Assembly (NCBI GenBank): GCA_950022655.1
Contig: OX465580.1
Span: 96,056,797 to 96,120,796 of the forward strand
Source of the DNA: Alentia gelatinosa
Lineage: Eukaryota; Annelida; Polychaeta; Phyllodocida; Polynoidae
Direction: 5' to 3'
DNA length: 64,000 nucleotides
Shown here: piece by piece, positions 23,888-34,800 of the stretch
How positions within the stretch are numbered: position 1 is the stretch's first letter
How the letters are laid out: each line of letters begins with the position of its first letter
Program-made: the position numbers and the translations under genes
Notes under the pieces: generated by a model
Told to the model about the DNA's origin: nothing
The model's database searches: none
Seen by the model: only the letters and a program-made list of their open reading frames with translations

Positions 23888-24441
23888 AAATGTCAAATAT
23901 TAAAATCACCACAGGGAATGAACTGCCAGCAAATGACAAAAAATGCTGACAAATCCAATCTCCTTGAAACTTTTTATATATGAAATAAAGTCACTTAGAC
24001 CTGGATGGTCACCAAAAACCTCAGATTGAAGGGGATTAGAGTTCCTCGAGAAGAGATGAGTCCTGTGTGTTACTCCGCCATTTTGGCCTTAAGTTTCAGG
24101 TGCCAACCTCAGTATGACCCAGAGCATACCCAAGGTTACCTTTTTAAGGCTTTCCGAACGCCCCCGGTTTAAAACTGGTGGATAAGCAGTCTATTAATAG
24201 CGCACACGCAAGTGCGGCCGTTTCTGTATTATCGCTCTTTATTTGAGTATGAGTATGTACTCATAGACTGTTCCTATACAGTGGATTGGCTATGAAACTA
24301 ACCGTTAGAATCCTGATGCCTGTTGTGGTATTCTTGCATGTATGAATTGCATGGATTCACATTATTTCTATAGATAATGACGTTAAAAACGGCCGCCGAT
24401 GTGAAACATGTCCGTTACTCGCGGGCGCGTTCGGAAAACCT
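23888..24441 (-). promoter_or_regulatory. LINE 5'UTR / internal promoter with YY1-like site, micro-uORF and inverted-repeat module
   Basis: The transcript strand carries CCAAAATGGCGG (complement of 24075-24086), close to the YY1 site at the head of human L1. Its ATG opens a three-codon uORF (ATGGCGGAGTAA). The first ~295 nt (24441-24147) are bounded by inverted ends, AGGTTTTCCGAACGCGCCCG and its partner near 24147-24168 (AGGCTTTCCGAACGCCCCCG), like a MITE captured at the extreme 5' end. Promoter activity is inferred from position. Confidence 0.6.
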
Positions 24442-24457
24442 CCTGTAAGTGTTTGTT
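24442..24457. repeat. Target-site duplication, LINE 5' side
   Basis: Identical 16-bp match to 15288-15303. Its left boundary fixes the 5' end of the inserted LINE at 24441. Confidence 0.9.
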
Positions 24458-24759
24458 AATCTCACATCAGATCTCTCATATGACCTAGACCTATGGTTGG
24501 AGAGTGTAATTTCCTACTCCTGAAGGCATTTTTCCAGGTTCTTATTTCCCGTTATGGGCATTTTAAACAAAATTACCATAAAGGTAGACTATATTATCAA
24601 TTTTGGGAGCTATGAATATTTCTCAGTAAGTAGTCTGGCTCTCTGAACCGATGCAGAAAAAATTTGCTTGGTCTGAGAGTGACAATGCATGAACAAGGCC
24701 TGGACTGAACCATAGCAACCGCCTGGTTGGAAGAGAGTGGAGACAGAGGTGCCCTTTTT

Positions 24760-25075
24760 GGTGCACCCCTCTCATGAGATCTCACACTCTCTAAGTTGTA
24801 TTCTGTACAAGGTTCACTGCGATCTATGGGAGAAGAATTTTTAACGAACTAGGCTTAGAGCCTTGAGAATCCACTGGCACACAGTATTCCCGCTAGGTGG
24901 CATCATTGAGATTATAGGAATCGTTGGGTTGCATTGATGTACGCCTTTATCACAGGAGGCAGGCCAGTGGATTCTCAAGGTTCTAAGCCCAGTTCGTTAA
25001 GAATTCTTCTCCGTAGAGCGTAGTGAGAGTTCAGAATTCGACTTAGAGAGTGTGAGATCTTATGAGAGGGGTGCC
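24760..25075. mobile_element. Foldback element with ~115-bp inverted arms
   Basis: The left arm (24760-24878) and right arm (24963-25075) are near-complementary: CCCTCTCATGAGATCTCACA against TGTGAGATCTTATGAGAGGG, through GCCAGTGGATTCTCAAGG. The spacer is 84 bp. No ORF and no clear target duplication. The transcript would form a long hairpin. Confidence 0.8.
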
Positions 25076-25399
25076 GTTTCTCAGCTTCTCCACCAGAGAC
25101 CAGCACTGTACATGGACTTCAGGAACAGATTCACGCTAGATGCCCACGCGCTTAGCCAGTAAAACTAGCACTGCAGCCAGTACAAGGGAAATGATGGGTG
25201 AATAGTTTACATTGATGCCTACACCTCTCCAGTCAAGCCTTGCGAGTAAGTACGGATATATAGAAGTTACTTTGGATTATATATGCATTGGAGGATAGTG
25301 TATAGATTGAACGAAAACAGAATTCAGAGAAGTATCCAGTACGCTCCTGTTGATTTGAAGCTAGTTATATGATGATATATGTTTATATTGCTATTTGTC

Positions 25400-25700
25400 T
25401 TAACCCTTTATTAGCAGGAAGATGCCTCCAGGCATTCCCCTGGCTACGGCAGGGAGATACCTCCAGGCATCTTCGAGGCATCAGTGACAAAGATGATTGT
25501 TTGATTTAAAAGAAATTTTGATTTTATATAATAAAATATGTTCAGTCACGAAGGTAAATTACTTTAATCACATGACACATCACAAGACATTGCTATTTCC
25601 CCCAAAAAGGTGCCTGCCGTAGCAGGGTCGTTTGGGCAGGCAATGCCTGCTGTGTATTAATACTGAACAGGGAAACTGGGTGCTGCAGGGAAAGGGTTAA
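25400..25700. mobile_element. piggyBac-like MITE with TTAA duplication
   Basis: TTAA (25400-25403) is followed by CCCTTTATTAGCAGG, and the other end reads CTGCAGGGAAAGGG followed by TTAA (25697-25700). TTAA target duplication with CCCTTT-type ends is characteristic of piggyBac-family elements. 293 bp and non-coding, with internal small palindromes (GATGCCTCCAGGCATC-like, GCAGGCAATGCCTGC). Confidence 0.75.
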
Positions 25701-26778
25701 TACAATCTAGATATTGGATGTAGTACATGAAGTGAGGTAAGCCATAACGTATCTTTGTCATATTGATTACAACACAATAAAAAACAATATAGACATTCTT
25801 AAAGTATAGATTACCAATTATCTAGGTCATGTATCTATAAAAATCTCCCGACACGAAAGTTACCCTCGGACCTCCCAGACACCTTCTCATCCTCCCACTC
25901 GGTCACACTAGACTAGATATGCAAGTGCAATGTCTAAACATTTACACCCTCCTCCAATCAGCCCCATCCTACTCCATTCAGCGTCGGCCCTCCTCCAATC
26001 AACTCCATCAGTCCTCCATTTCTCTTCCAACTCATGTACCTCCAGCTCACACCTCTGTCATAAGATGACAGGCCTTATAAAATCCGCCATCTTGATTACG
26101 CAACATCATGTAATCTTTATTTATCATAACTTTATTTCACATTTTTTTCAAAGACTTTATCCTGGCCAGTGCTCAGCTGAATATATCCACTGGTTTCGAT
26201 GCATGACCAGGATGTGATTTACAAGTTGACATCTCAGTACAGTATATAAATGCTATAGTGTACTGAGATAGCATATACATGTTTATCAACAGGGCACAGC
26301 AATTATAAAAATAGAGTCGTTCACATTTGCTCTTGTGGTTTTCACTGGATGTTGTAAAAGTAGTGGATGATTGATTTTTTATACATAAAATCAATTGTAC
26401 GCGTGTCTCTTCTGTCTTTAAAGAAACCTGTGCAGTTCTGTGTAGAAAGCTATCGGGGTCACTGGGTATAAAGTTCTACTCCACCAAACCCAACCTCCAT
26501 TAGACCCTAACCATTCCATCCAACCCCTGTTTCAACTCAGGCACCCGACGTTCACTCCACCACCCCTCCACTGAACCTCATCCCTCCTCTGCTCCACTGA
26601 ACCCCACTCCTCCTCTACTCACCCCCGCCCCGCCCCGCTTCCACTAAACCCCACCCCACACCCACACCACACCACCTCCACCGTATCCCACCCCATTCTC
26701 CACTCAAACCCGTCCCTCGTCCACACCATCCAGCCCACTACCTTTCGCTCTCAACAAACAGTAGCGACTAGTTTTGGG
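25701..26778. other. Intergenic; includes C-rich low-complexity tract
   Basis: About 25855-26060 and especially 26475-26745 are C-rich on the + strand (CCACTGAACCCCACTCC-type words), giving strong strand asymmetry and apparent ORFs of no merit. No gene found. Confidence 0.5.
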
Positions 26779-27165
26779 ATAACTAGGAGCAAATGGTATG
26801 TTCATCATTGATGAATGAGCGTGCAATTACAAATGAATGAAAATTAAAAGATTTGGGTTACATTCAGTCTATGGATAGTTTTCTGTAACCAACGTACACC
26901 GATTCAACTTGCCATTTCTGCAACCGCCTGAGTCTAGGATCCAAACATATCAAGCACCAGTGGGTCAATGAGGTATTTCGGTCTCTCCTTATTGGTCATG
27001 TCTGCTGGGCATGCCTATGAGACCATGAGACCCTGCTCCTTTCCCACTATCACAGCGAATAGAATGCAGATAGTGAATGGATAGTGGAAGCTCGCTGGAA
27101 GTGCATATGTGACCACTCTTACCTTTAGGCAATGTATTTAGATTATACATGCACGCTCTAATAAA
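26779..27165. mobile_element. Dispersed ~390-bp repeat, copy 1
   Basis: Aligns by eye over its length with 44069-44465 (GTATGTTCATCAT, GAATGAGCGTGCAATTA, TATGGATAGTTTTCTGTAAC, CAAGCACCAGTGGGTC). GAGCGTGC near the left end is inverted as GCACGCTC near the right, so it may be a MITE with short terminal repeats. Non-coding. Confidence 0.7.
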
Positions 27166-28483
27166 GTCATAGACCGTTTACGAAACACACAAACGTGATT
27201 CTAGAATTCCCGCCTTGGACAGAATTATTCTCTGTAGATATGTGATACTTCCATTGGTCCGACGTGTGATCGCAGGAACAAATGATTGGGATAATACACA
27301 CGACTAGTTCCAGATAACGATCGTCGACATCTTTTGATAAGCTGATTAAAGGCTTTGAGCACTACACGTTACCATGGCAACCTAGGATAGAGTCCATCTA
27401 CTCACATCACATGAGAGATTCCTTAATGTGTGCGGCTTAGATCACACTTCTACTGTCTATCTGTGATGGATAGATAGACACCACTCCTCTGCAGCCTTAC
27501 TGCCTTATTATCGATATATTTTTCCTTCAACTGAGCCATTTTTTTTCGCATCCATAGAAATACATATAATTCTAATACATTGATACTTCGGACATCACTC
27601 TTTAATACATTTTTCTTAAAACACGCCGATATTTCTAAAGTGTTCTCGTTTTCTTGATCATTGCTTCACGTTTTACATATTTTATAATTGACAAAACCGT
27701 TTCTCAAAAATGGTCCACTGCACAATCAGAGAATAAAAATTACATACACATATTTCATAAGGTCGATTACGTCTGGTACCGCATAAAGGTTCTCCCATGA
27801 ATGCCCTACTCTTTGCTCTACTTCATTCAAAGCATTCACCTTTTTTCCAACATTGAGTCTCATATTACATTAAGATATCAAATGTATTTGCAATCGTCGA
27901 GGAAACTTGCATAATCAAGTCTGAAATGCGGGTTTCTTTTCTTTCTTTATATCTAAGATACATATACGATCCAAACAACAGAATTACATAAAGAATTAAC
28001 TGGAATATGAGACATAATTTTGTCTAAAATTTATCTAGCAATGTCATCGTTATGTTCACATACCAGGAACATAGGGCTAGGAAAGACAAAATATACGCAC
28101 ATATTGTCCACCAAATGAAATTGATTATATCAAGGGAATCCTTCACTTCAAAACCCTTTTGTTATGTGCGAAAACACTTCAGTGGGTTCACCCCTGCCTC
28201 AGACCATGAGGTTCCATGCGCCATATGGACACAGATAATACCTACCAGCAGATCTAGTCTCTCCAATGGTGTGCTTTATTATGCCGCCGCCGGGCTCTCG
28301 CGGTTCGCCGTGTAATCTCTATCTCGGCCCTGATTAGGGACGCGCAAATCCCATCCGCGGTCGGCCGGGTTAAGCACAAACCGCTCAGCCCAGGGCGTGC
28401 TCGGGTGGAGATGCTCGCCGCTGATGTTTGGCCACGTGCACGGTCGCTGTCAGGAGAATGTGAGTGTGTAAGTGTGTGTGTGT
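27166..28483. other. Intergenic, no gene found
   Basis: No supportable coding sequence or repeat family. A GC-rich patch near 28280-28440 gives short ORFs of no recognisable content. Confidence 0.3.
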
Positions 28484-28705
28484 GGGGGGGGGGGGGGGGG
28501 GGGGGGGCGGAGGAGGGGTGCCTCGAGGGAGGGACGGGTAGAGGTGGGTGAGCCTAGGGAATGTGTTTTGATAAGTAGCATATCTTGTATGGAAAAATGA
28601 GATACTCAGGTCGTTTAACATATGTATGCTGTTTTTAAATATATGGCATAAATGATTATCAAAGATAACCATTCAACTGACAGAGCCCCCCCCCCCCCCC
28701 CCCCC
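28484..28705. repeat. G24 run and C20 run facing each other 178 bp apart
   Basis: Uninterrupted G at 28484-28507 (preceded by a short TG tract) and uninterrupted C at 28686-28705. They are complementary in opposite arms, so a stem could form across the interval; each run alone is a strong G-quadruplex or i-motif candidate. Confidence 0.85.
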
Positions 28706-29977
28706 ATTACATCAAATGTCAGGAGGAACAGACTGCCTCTTGTTATATCAACGAGTACAAAGAAGGTTTACTGGCTGGTTATATACAATATTACAATGGT
28801 TCTGGCCTGCATTATCATATTTTACGCGTAGTTGAAGCTAGTTCATTCGGCACCCCAAATAAAGGTTATCACAGGAAAGACATAATAGCCGCCCATCCTC
28901 TCAGCACTACTTTGCACGCTTTGGACATTTCTTCCGTATTCTCATAGTAGATTACGACATTCCGTATACTACTCAGCAGCGATCTGTAGGTTTCTAGTCT
29001 TCTTATCAGATGGATAATAAATTTAAATATACCTTTTTATGGTTTGTAACCAGGGCAGGTTGGTTAAAAAATATGGTGAATTATGCAGTTAAAGTATGTT
29101 GTATCTATAATGGATGTAAGTATGCGCTATACATTATAGATATACATAACACGTGGCAGCTAACCTTATTAATACTTGAGAAATCACCGCCAAATTAAGC
29201 CACCCCGTTTTGAACTCTCCTTACATTATATCAAAGACAGTCGCTATTCAATAGTATATTATTTATATGTGAGGTTTGAAGAGTAAATCAAGGGCATCAT
29301 ATAAAATGTATTTATCTAATCTGTGGCTACACCTTTTTACAAGAGAATGCCAAAATCGCGTGCATGTGAAAATAAATATTTAAGGTCTAAGACTAAATTA
29401 CAGTGATTACGAAGCGTGTTTTCTTTTAAACTACGGGGTGGCGAGTTCTCCACTAACCCGTCTCATCTAATCAAGTGATCATAATGCAGGGGACACACTA
29501 AGCGAGTCATGGTGGCGATTTCCGACAAAAAAGAATGTATACATATGAGATTTTTTTTATTATGTATATTTATAAATATCCCTCACCGATGATTTAGCGT
29601 CCCAGAAGCAATAATCAGGTGAAATATAAAATGGTAGCTCACAAACTCACCATTTGTGTTGGCAATTCCGGAAATCGCTGCATTTCTGGCTTGGTGTTAG
29701 ACTTGCTCAAGTCTTTGATTATGAGCATTCATAAAATGATTAGAAATAATCAGAATAAAGTTCATTACAGTACATGTATGTATCCTTCTCTGACTGGCCC
29801 ATGAATCAAAGACTTGTCCACTATGAACGAAATCTCCCGTCTATGGCCCCAAGCTGCTCCCTGTAACCCTACACCCCCTCCTAACCCTACCCCTCCCATG
29901 CAAGTAATATGGTCATCATGAAATTCTTACTACATGTGATACCCTGAATTTCTAATTACCGAATTACAGATTATATA
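28706..29977. other. Intergenic, no gene found
   Basis: AT-rich. Small ORFs (for example 29010-29198, 29619-29804) show no motif. Nothing else recognised. Confidence 0.3.
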
Positions 29978-30138
29978 CAGAGCCATAAAACCCCGTGTAA
30001 GCGGTCACCTTCCGTTCCGGGCCAAAGTTTACGCGGAGTTAAAATAAACATCTAATAGAGGGATCCGATCCGTGCAAAGGTGTCCCTTAACGCGGTGTGT
30101 CGACTTACGCGGGGTGTCCATTAGGCGGGATTCTACTG
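29978..30138. mobile_element. pogo/Tigger-like MITE, 161 bp, TA duplication
   Basis: Flanked by TA on each side (29976-29977, 30139-30140), with CAG...CTG termini. Imperfect inverted ends: AAACCCCGTGTAAGCGGTCA on the left against GAATCCCGCCTAATGGACAC on the complement of the right. Internal TTACGCGG-type words recur. These features match Tc1/mariner-pogo miniature elements. Non-coding. Confidence 0.65.
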
Positions 30139-30140
30139 TA

Positions 30141-32845
30141 TAATGTACCACAAGAAGATCCCAATTGCATATAGGAGTCAACTGTAGCTGCAGATTAAAA
30201 ACAATGTAAAATTTGCATCGATTGAGACGGAAATATCGCATACTCCTCATTTTATGTGAAGATCAACATTAAACTTTCACTAAAATCATGTCCATGCTTA
30301 AATCATGCCATTTTCAGAGTTTGTTCATTTTGTCACCAGTTAACAAGCGGATGCATTGTCCCCAGTAATTACTGACGTTGACGACACTTTTTACAGAGGA
30401 ACACTTCAACCAAACAGAGTCGCAAACAGTAGAACATCTTTACTCTGTCAAGAGTCATATCCACCCTGTTGTTACCATATCTCACAGCACACAGATGTTA
30501 CGCGAAGCTTTTCCATGTACACAACCAGCGAACGGCCGGGCGACCGGTGTCAAGTGAGGCGGGAACTCTCGAGTAACAAAAGCAGACGACATTTGCACAG
30601 CTAGCCGTTACGTGAAAGCGAGTGCCATGTTTGTTGTCTTTTCAGGGGAGTGAGACTCGTCGCTCACCTGAGATCACTGAGCGTCCAGCCGTTCACACAT
30701 GTTATAGATGGCCAGTCAACCCCTTTCCACTCACCTGAAGTCCACTTGAGGGGAGACCCCATCCTGACGCCAGCCTGACGCGTGGCATTGAGAGGGGGCG
30801 GTCAGACTCGAGGGGCACTCCTAACGACTCGCAATAATAGAGATACAAAAACATTCAACACAACAATGCCAAACTTAATTTGTTTCTCTTCTTGGCATAC
30901 TCAATAGGCTTGTCAAACATTCTTGCAACCAGTTACGTCCCATTTCAGCAATAGTATATGAAACGTGTAACAGGTAAGACTCGGGAGAGGGTATGGTTCA
31001 AAATATATGTTGTGAAAGGTGAGTGGTTACAAGACCATGTATTTGAAGGCAAAATGTGAGGCAAACAATTGTTGTTTTAAAAACAAGAAATAGGGGGACT
31101 GGACGACCCAACATTGTCCGTATATCAATTCGTGCAGATGAATATATGCATATTTTCGGCTACTGTATGTTATTCAATAACAGGCAAGTGGCTCACTAAA
31201 CAAATGTATACTCTGTTTCTTCAATACGTCGTTACTATCAAAGACCTTTGCATTACTTCAAATATAGCTAATGGACCGAACCAAAATGTGCCATGCAATT
31301 CTAGGAACATAGATAAATTAGATGTCAGGATTAAATTTGATGTGACTGACTTGGTCCTGGAAATCATTGGCAAATATTTATTATACCTTCTTACAATTCT
31401 TCTCATCCGTGGACCTGGTGTAATCGTGATATTCCTTTCCGTCTCCCCTGGGCACGAAGGGGCTTGGTCCTTGAATACCTAGACTTTATTTACACCTGTT
31501 TAATATTTGCGCTCGGTTAAATTCTACACAATGCGGTGGACCACGGGCGGCGGTAGTGGGACCACGTGGGGGCCGGGCGCCATCTTGTTGGTTGTTTTCA
31601 CACATCTTTCCAGGACGCGTGGCTGTGTTTGCGCATGTCACGCGCAGCAGACGACATACAATAAGTTGATATGTTAGTGCATTGTGAGAGTCTAAAAAAA
31701 CGCCGGCGGAAGTCAGGGGTGTCTCAATGTTTCCTGCCTGTCGTGTTGGGCCTTGCATATTTTTGGCGGATAATTTGGGAACGCGCCAAACTGTTCTATG
31801 TCCTGTAATCGGAGTGCAAAGAGAAGCGGGGTGCTGGGTGCTTCGTTGTCGTGAAAGGGACACGCAGGTGATCAGCGGCCACGATTCACACGTCATCACA
31901 TCGTCACGTGTCGTCTGTATTTAAAACTCCATCAAGGACAAATTAGCAGATCTCTGTTTTTCTTATTGTTTCGTGTGTGTACTTCGGTTGCCCTATTTGG
32001 AAGAAGTCCCTCAATCAACATGTCCATGACGCATGCGTATCATAATAAAGTCGTATCAATCGTGATGATATACAGACATGAATGTATAAAGCTTCTTCTT
32101 TATTTCTCATGATGTAAGCAGTGCGAACTTTTAAACATATGTTGGTTGTATGGGTTTTGCTTTAGTGCATTCCAAAAATTAAGCAAAATAATGATCTTTT
32201 ATCTGTGTTTTCAATGTTTTTGTCCTATCTTTCCACGCGGTACCCTTCCTTACAGGAAAGATGAGGGTTCTGGGAATAAGTCAATATCGTTATGATATCA
32301 CGATCATTCCGCATGCAACAAAGCTATTGTCCAAAAATGGCCCTCGAATATAAAGAGAAAGTTACCCGAGAAAAGGGAAACTTTCGGAAATGAGGCTCAA
32401 TTTAGGAATAGGAAGAACAACCAATTGAGCGATAATTATCACGAATGAAATTTATGTAAATAGCTAATGAGAATGGAATGATATCCTCAAAACAGAAGTT
32501 ACAATTACCCGACAAATATTAGCACACAGCGACAGACCCAGAATTTCAATAGGACCTGTACCTGGCGGTGCATCCACTCGGTGGCCTTCTGCCCAACCCA
32601 GTCTCCCGCAGTCTCTGTCAACACCAGCTATGAAAAGCAAATAAAGCGGCATAAAAACACAACGAATTGAAAACCCAGGGCCAAGTCTAATATTGAGACA
32701 ATCAGTAACAACGAAGAGACTGCAAGTGGCGTCTGCAGGTGTAACACGTCGACTGATACAAGGTGTTCACGTGTTGCAGATGCTAAGTATGCGAGCCGTT
32801 CCCAGGATACATCTGCATGTACAGAGCTACGCCGGGCGAGGGATG
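30141..32845. other. Intergenic; GC-richer patches with promoter-like motifs but no gene
   Basis: The stretch 31500-31930 is GC-richer, contains a YY1-like GGGCGCCATCTTG (near 31567) and CACGTG words, and ends near TATTTAAAA (about 31918). It might be a promoter or enhancer, but no coding exon could be attached on either strand. Confidence 0.3.
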
Positions 32846-32859
32846 TTGTGTGTGTGTGT

Positions 32860-32940
<81 letters not shown>

Positions 32941-32950
32941 GGGGGGGGGG
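32846..32950. repeat. (TG)n microsatellite followed by G13
   Basis: Alternating TG from 32846 to about 32937 with one interruption (GG near 32860), ending in a G run to 32950. Z-DNA-prone and highly variable. Confidence 0.95.
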
Positions 32951-33170
32951 TGTCAGTGGGAATTGTATTATCAATATCATAAAAGGTCGGGGAACGTGCT
33001 TATTTTACAATCTATAGGGCTAAGCTACATTATGTTTTGCCTGACAAAAACTACATGTGGTGATATCATCATGACCGTGGCCGTAGTTTCAAAACGTTAA
33101 TCTACATCAAACCCTCAGCCGGGTTTTAATGCTAATTATTCTGAGAATTATTACCGATGGGTCATTAGGG

Positions 33171-34070
33171 ACTCGGTCTGCACCACCCTTACGCACGCCT
33201 GCACTCGGTCTGCACCACCCTTACCCACGCCTGCACTCGGTCTGCACCACCCTCGCCCAACGCCTGCACTCAGTCTGCACCACCTCGGTACCCCATGCCA
33301 ACACTCCATCTGCACTATATTCACCCACACCTGTACTCAGTCTGCACCACCCTCACCCCAAACCTGCACTCGGTCTGCACCACCCTCACCCCACGCCTGC
33401 ACTCAGTCTGCACCTCCATCACCCAACGCCTGCACTCAGTCTGCACCACCCTCACCCCATGCCTGCACTCAGGCTGCACCACTTCGGTACCCCATGCAAA
33501 CACTCCATCTGCACTATATTCACCCACACCTGTACTCAGTCTGCACCACCCTCACCCCAAACCTGCACTCGGTCTGCACCACCCTCACCCCATGCCTGCA
33601 CTCAATCTGCACCACCCTCACCCCATGCCTGCACTCAGGCTGCACCACCTCGGTACCCCATGCAAACACTCCATCTGCACTATATTCACCCACACCTGTA
33701 CTCAGTCTGCACCACCCTCACCCCAAACCTGCACTCGGTCTGTACCACCCTCACCCCACGCCTGCACTCAATCTGCACCACCCTCACCCCATGCCTGCAC
33801 TCAGGCTGCACCACCTCGGTACCCCATGCAAACACTCCATCTGCACTATATTCACCCACACCTGTACTCAGTCTGCACCACCCTCACCCCAAACCTGCAC
33901 TCGGTCTGCACCACCCTCACCCCACGCCTGCACTCAGTCTGCACCTCCATCACACAACGCCTGCACTCAGTCTGCACCACCCTCACCCCATGCCTGCACT
34001 CAGGCTGCACCACCCTCACCCCACGCGTACACTCAGTCTGTACCACCCTCACTCCACACCTGTACTCAAT
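33171..34070. repeat. 33-bp minisatellite with ~166-bp higher-order period
   Basis: About 27 units of 32-33 bp, of the type ACTCGGTCTGCACCACCC plus TCACCCCATGCCTGC. Sequence variants recur in a fixed order: the marker CGGTACCCCATGC falls near 33286, 33485, 33651 and 33817, i.e. spacings of 199, 166 and 166 bp (six units, then five and five). All three + frames are open for long stretches because the unit contains no stop; the encoded LHHPHP-like repeats are a by-product and not a gene. Confidence 0.92.
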
Positions 34071-34240
34071 ATGTCCCACTTCTATGAGAAATTTACCATC
34101 CGACATGTAGCTGAAACTTTAATGTATCAGATGACGATGCGGGTAGCACAAAGTTAAAACTTTGATGGCCATACCATCTTCTGTCTTATCTTTGATGACA
34201 GCACATTATAAATGATTTCTGCAGTGTGTGCAAAAAAGGA

Positions 34241-34800
34241 ATAGAGGGAAACTATGTTCCGGTAAGAGAAAGTCAAAGTTACAAGGTAAGGCTTGGAAAA
34301 ATTACTGCCCAAAGCCTTGGCCGTGGGCAGTAATTTGTCCAAGCCTTACCGAGTAACTTCCTTCAAATATCCCTTCAAATGTAGTTTAATAACGATAAAT
34401 AACTTAATTTGCTTACCCACCACCAAATGCAAAGCCAGATCCAACCTTATCGAGTTACTTTGCACTCTATGTTTTCTTCCCACTGCGCTTTTCATATGAG
34501 TTTTGTAAGAGACGATCTGATTGGTCTAAAGGTCAACCTTGGGTAGTAAACATCAACCTTGGGTAGTATACGGCAACCTTGGGTAGCATACATAAGTTCC
34601 TCCACCCCGCATAACGTGATGTAACCATAGAGGGTACGGCCATAGGCATATAGGAATAATTTATACTCACAGATGTATTGTGGAAGTGTTCCCCGCTGCT
34701 CCCAAGCATTTGATGAAAATTCAACTCAATCCCACTGATTTCCACTGGCATGTACAATATGTGAATGTAACCTTTATATCGACTACGCAATATCTACATC
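34241..34800. mobile_element. Dispersed palindrome-headed repeat, copy A
   Basis: Starts with a hairpin (34241-34370): AAGGCTTGGAAAAATTACTG pairs with CAGTAATTTGTCCAAGCCTT across a short loop. A tail follows with three tandem ACCTTGGGTAGTA units (34536-34590). The same organisation recurs at 60611-60955. Copy A has about 110 bp more between hairpin and tail. Non-coding. Confidence 0.7.

Larger units (their letters stand above)
15304..24441 (-). mobile_element. Full-length L1/Tx1-like LINE encoding a NADAR-domain ORF1
   Basis: A 9,138-bp insertion in antisense orientation. In transcript order: 5'UTR (24441-23888), ORF1 (23887-22256), a 1.67-kb spacer, ORF2 (20584-16829), a 1.5-kb 3'UTR, AATAAA (complement of 15336-15341) and an A-rich tail (15318-15304). 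It is bracketed by a perfect 16-bp duplication, CCTGTAAGTGTTTGTT, at 15288-15303 and 24442-24457. The inferred empty site reads ...GTTTGTT/AATCTC, so the nick lies at a TT/AA junction, as expected for target-primed reverse transcription by an L1-type APE endonuclease. Both ORFs are uninterrupted and the duplication is unmutated, so the copy is young and could be active. Clade assignment rests on the domain order (coiled coil/RRM-like ORF1; EN-RT-CCHC ORF2). Confidence 0.95.

Noticed and set aside
23888..23896. Three extra N-terminal residues for LINE ORF1
   Set aside because: The extension begins with TTG; the first ATG in frame is at 23887.
32846..32950. Cys/Val repeat ORFs across the TG tract
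   Set aside because: Translation artefact of a dinucleotide microsatellite.
33129..34157. 342-aa open frame rich in LHHPHP
   Set aside because: Product of a stop-free minisatellite; the other two + frames are equally open and the unit length shifts frame between blocks.
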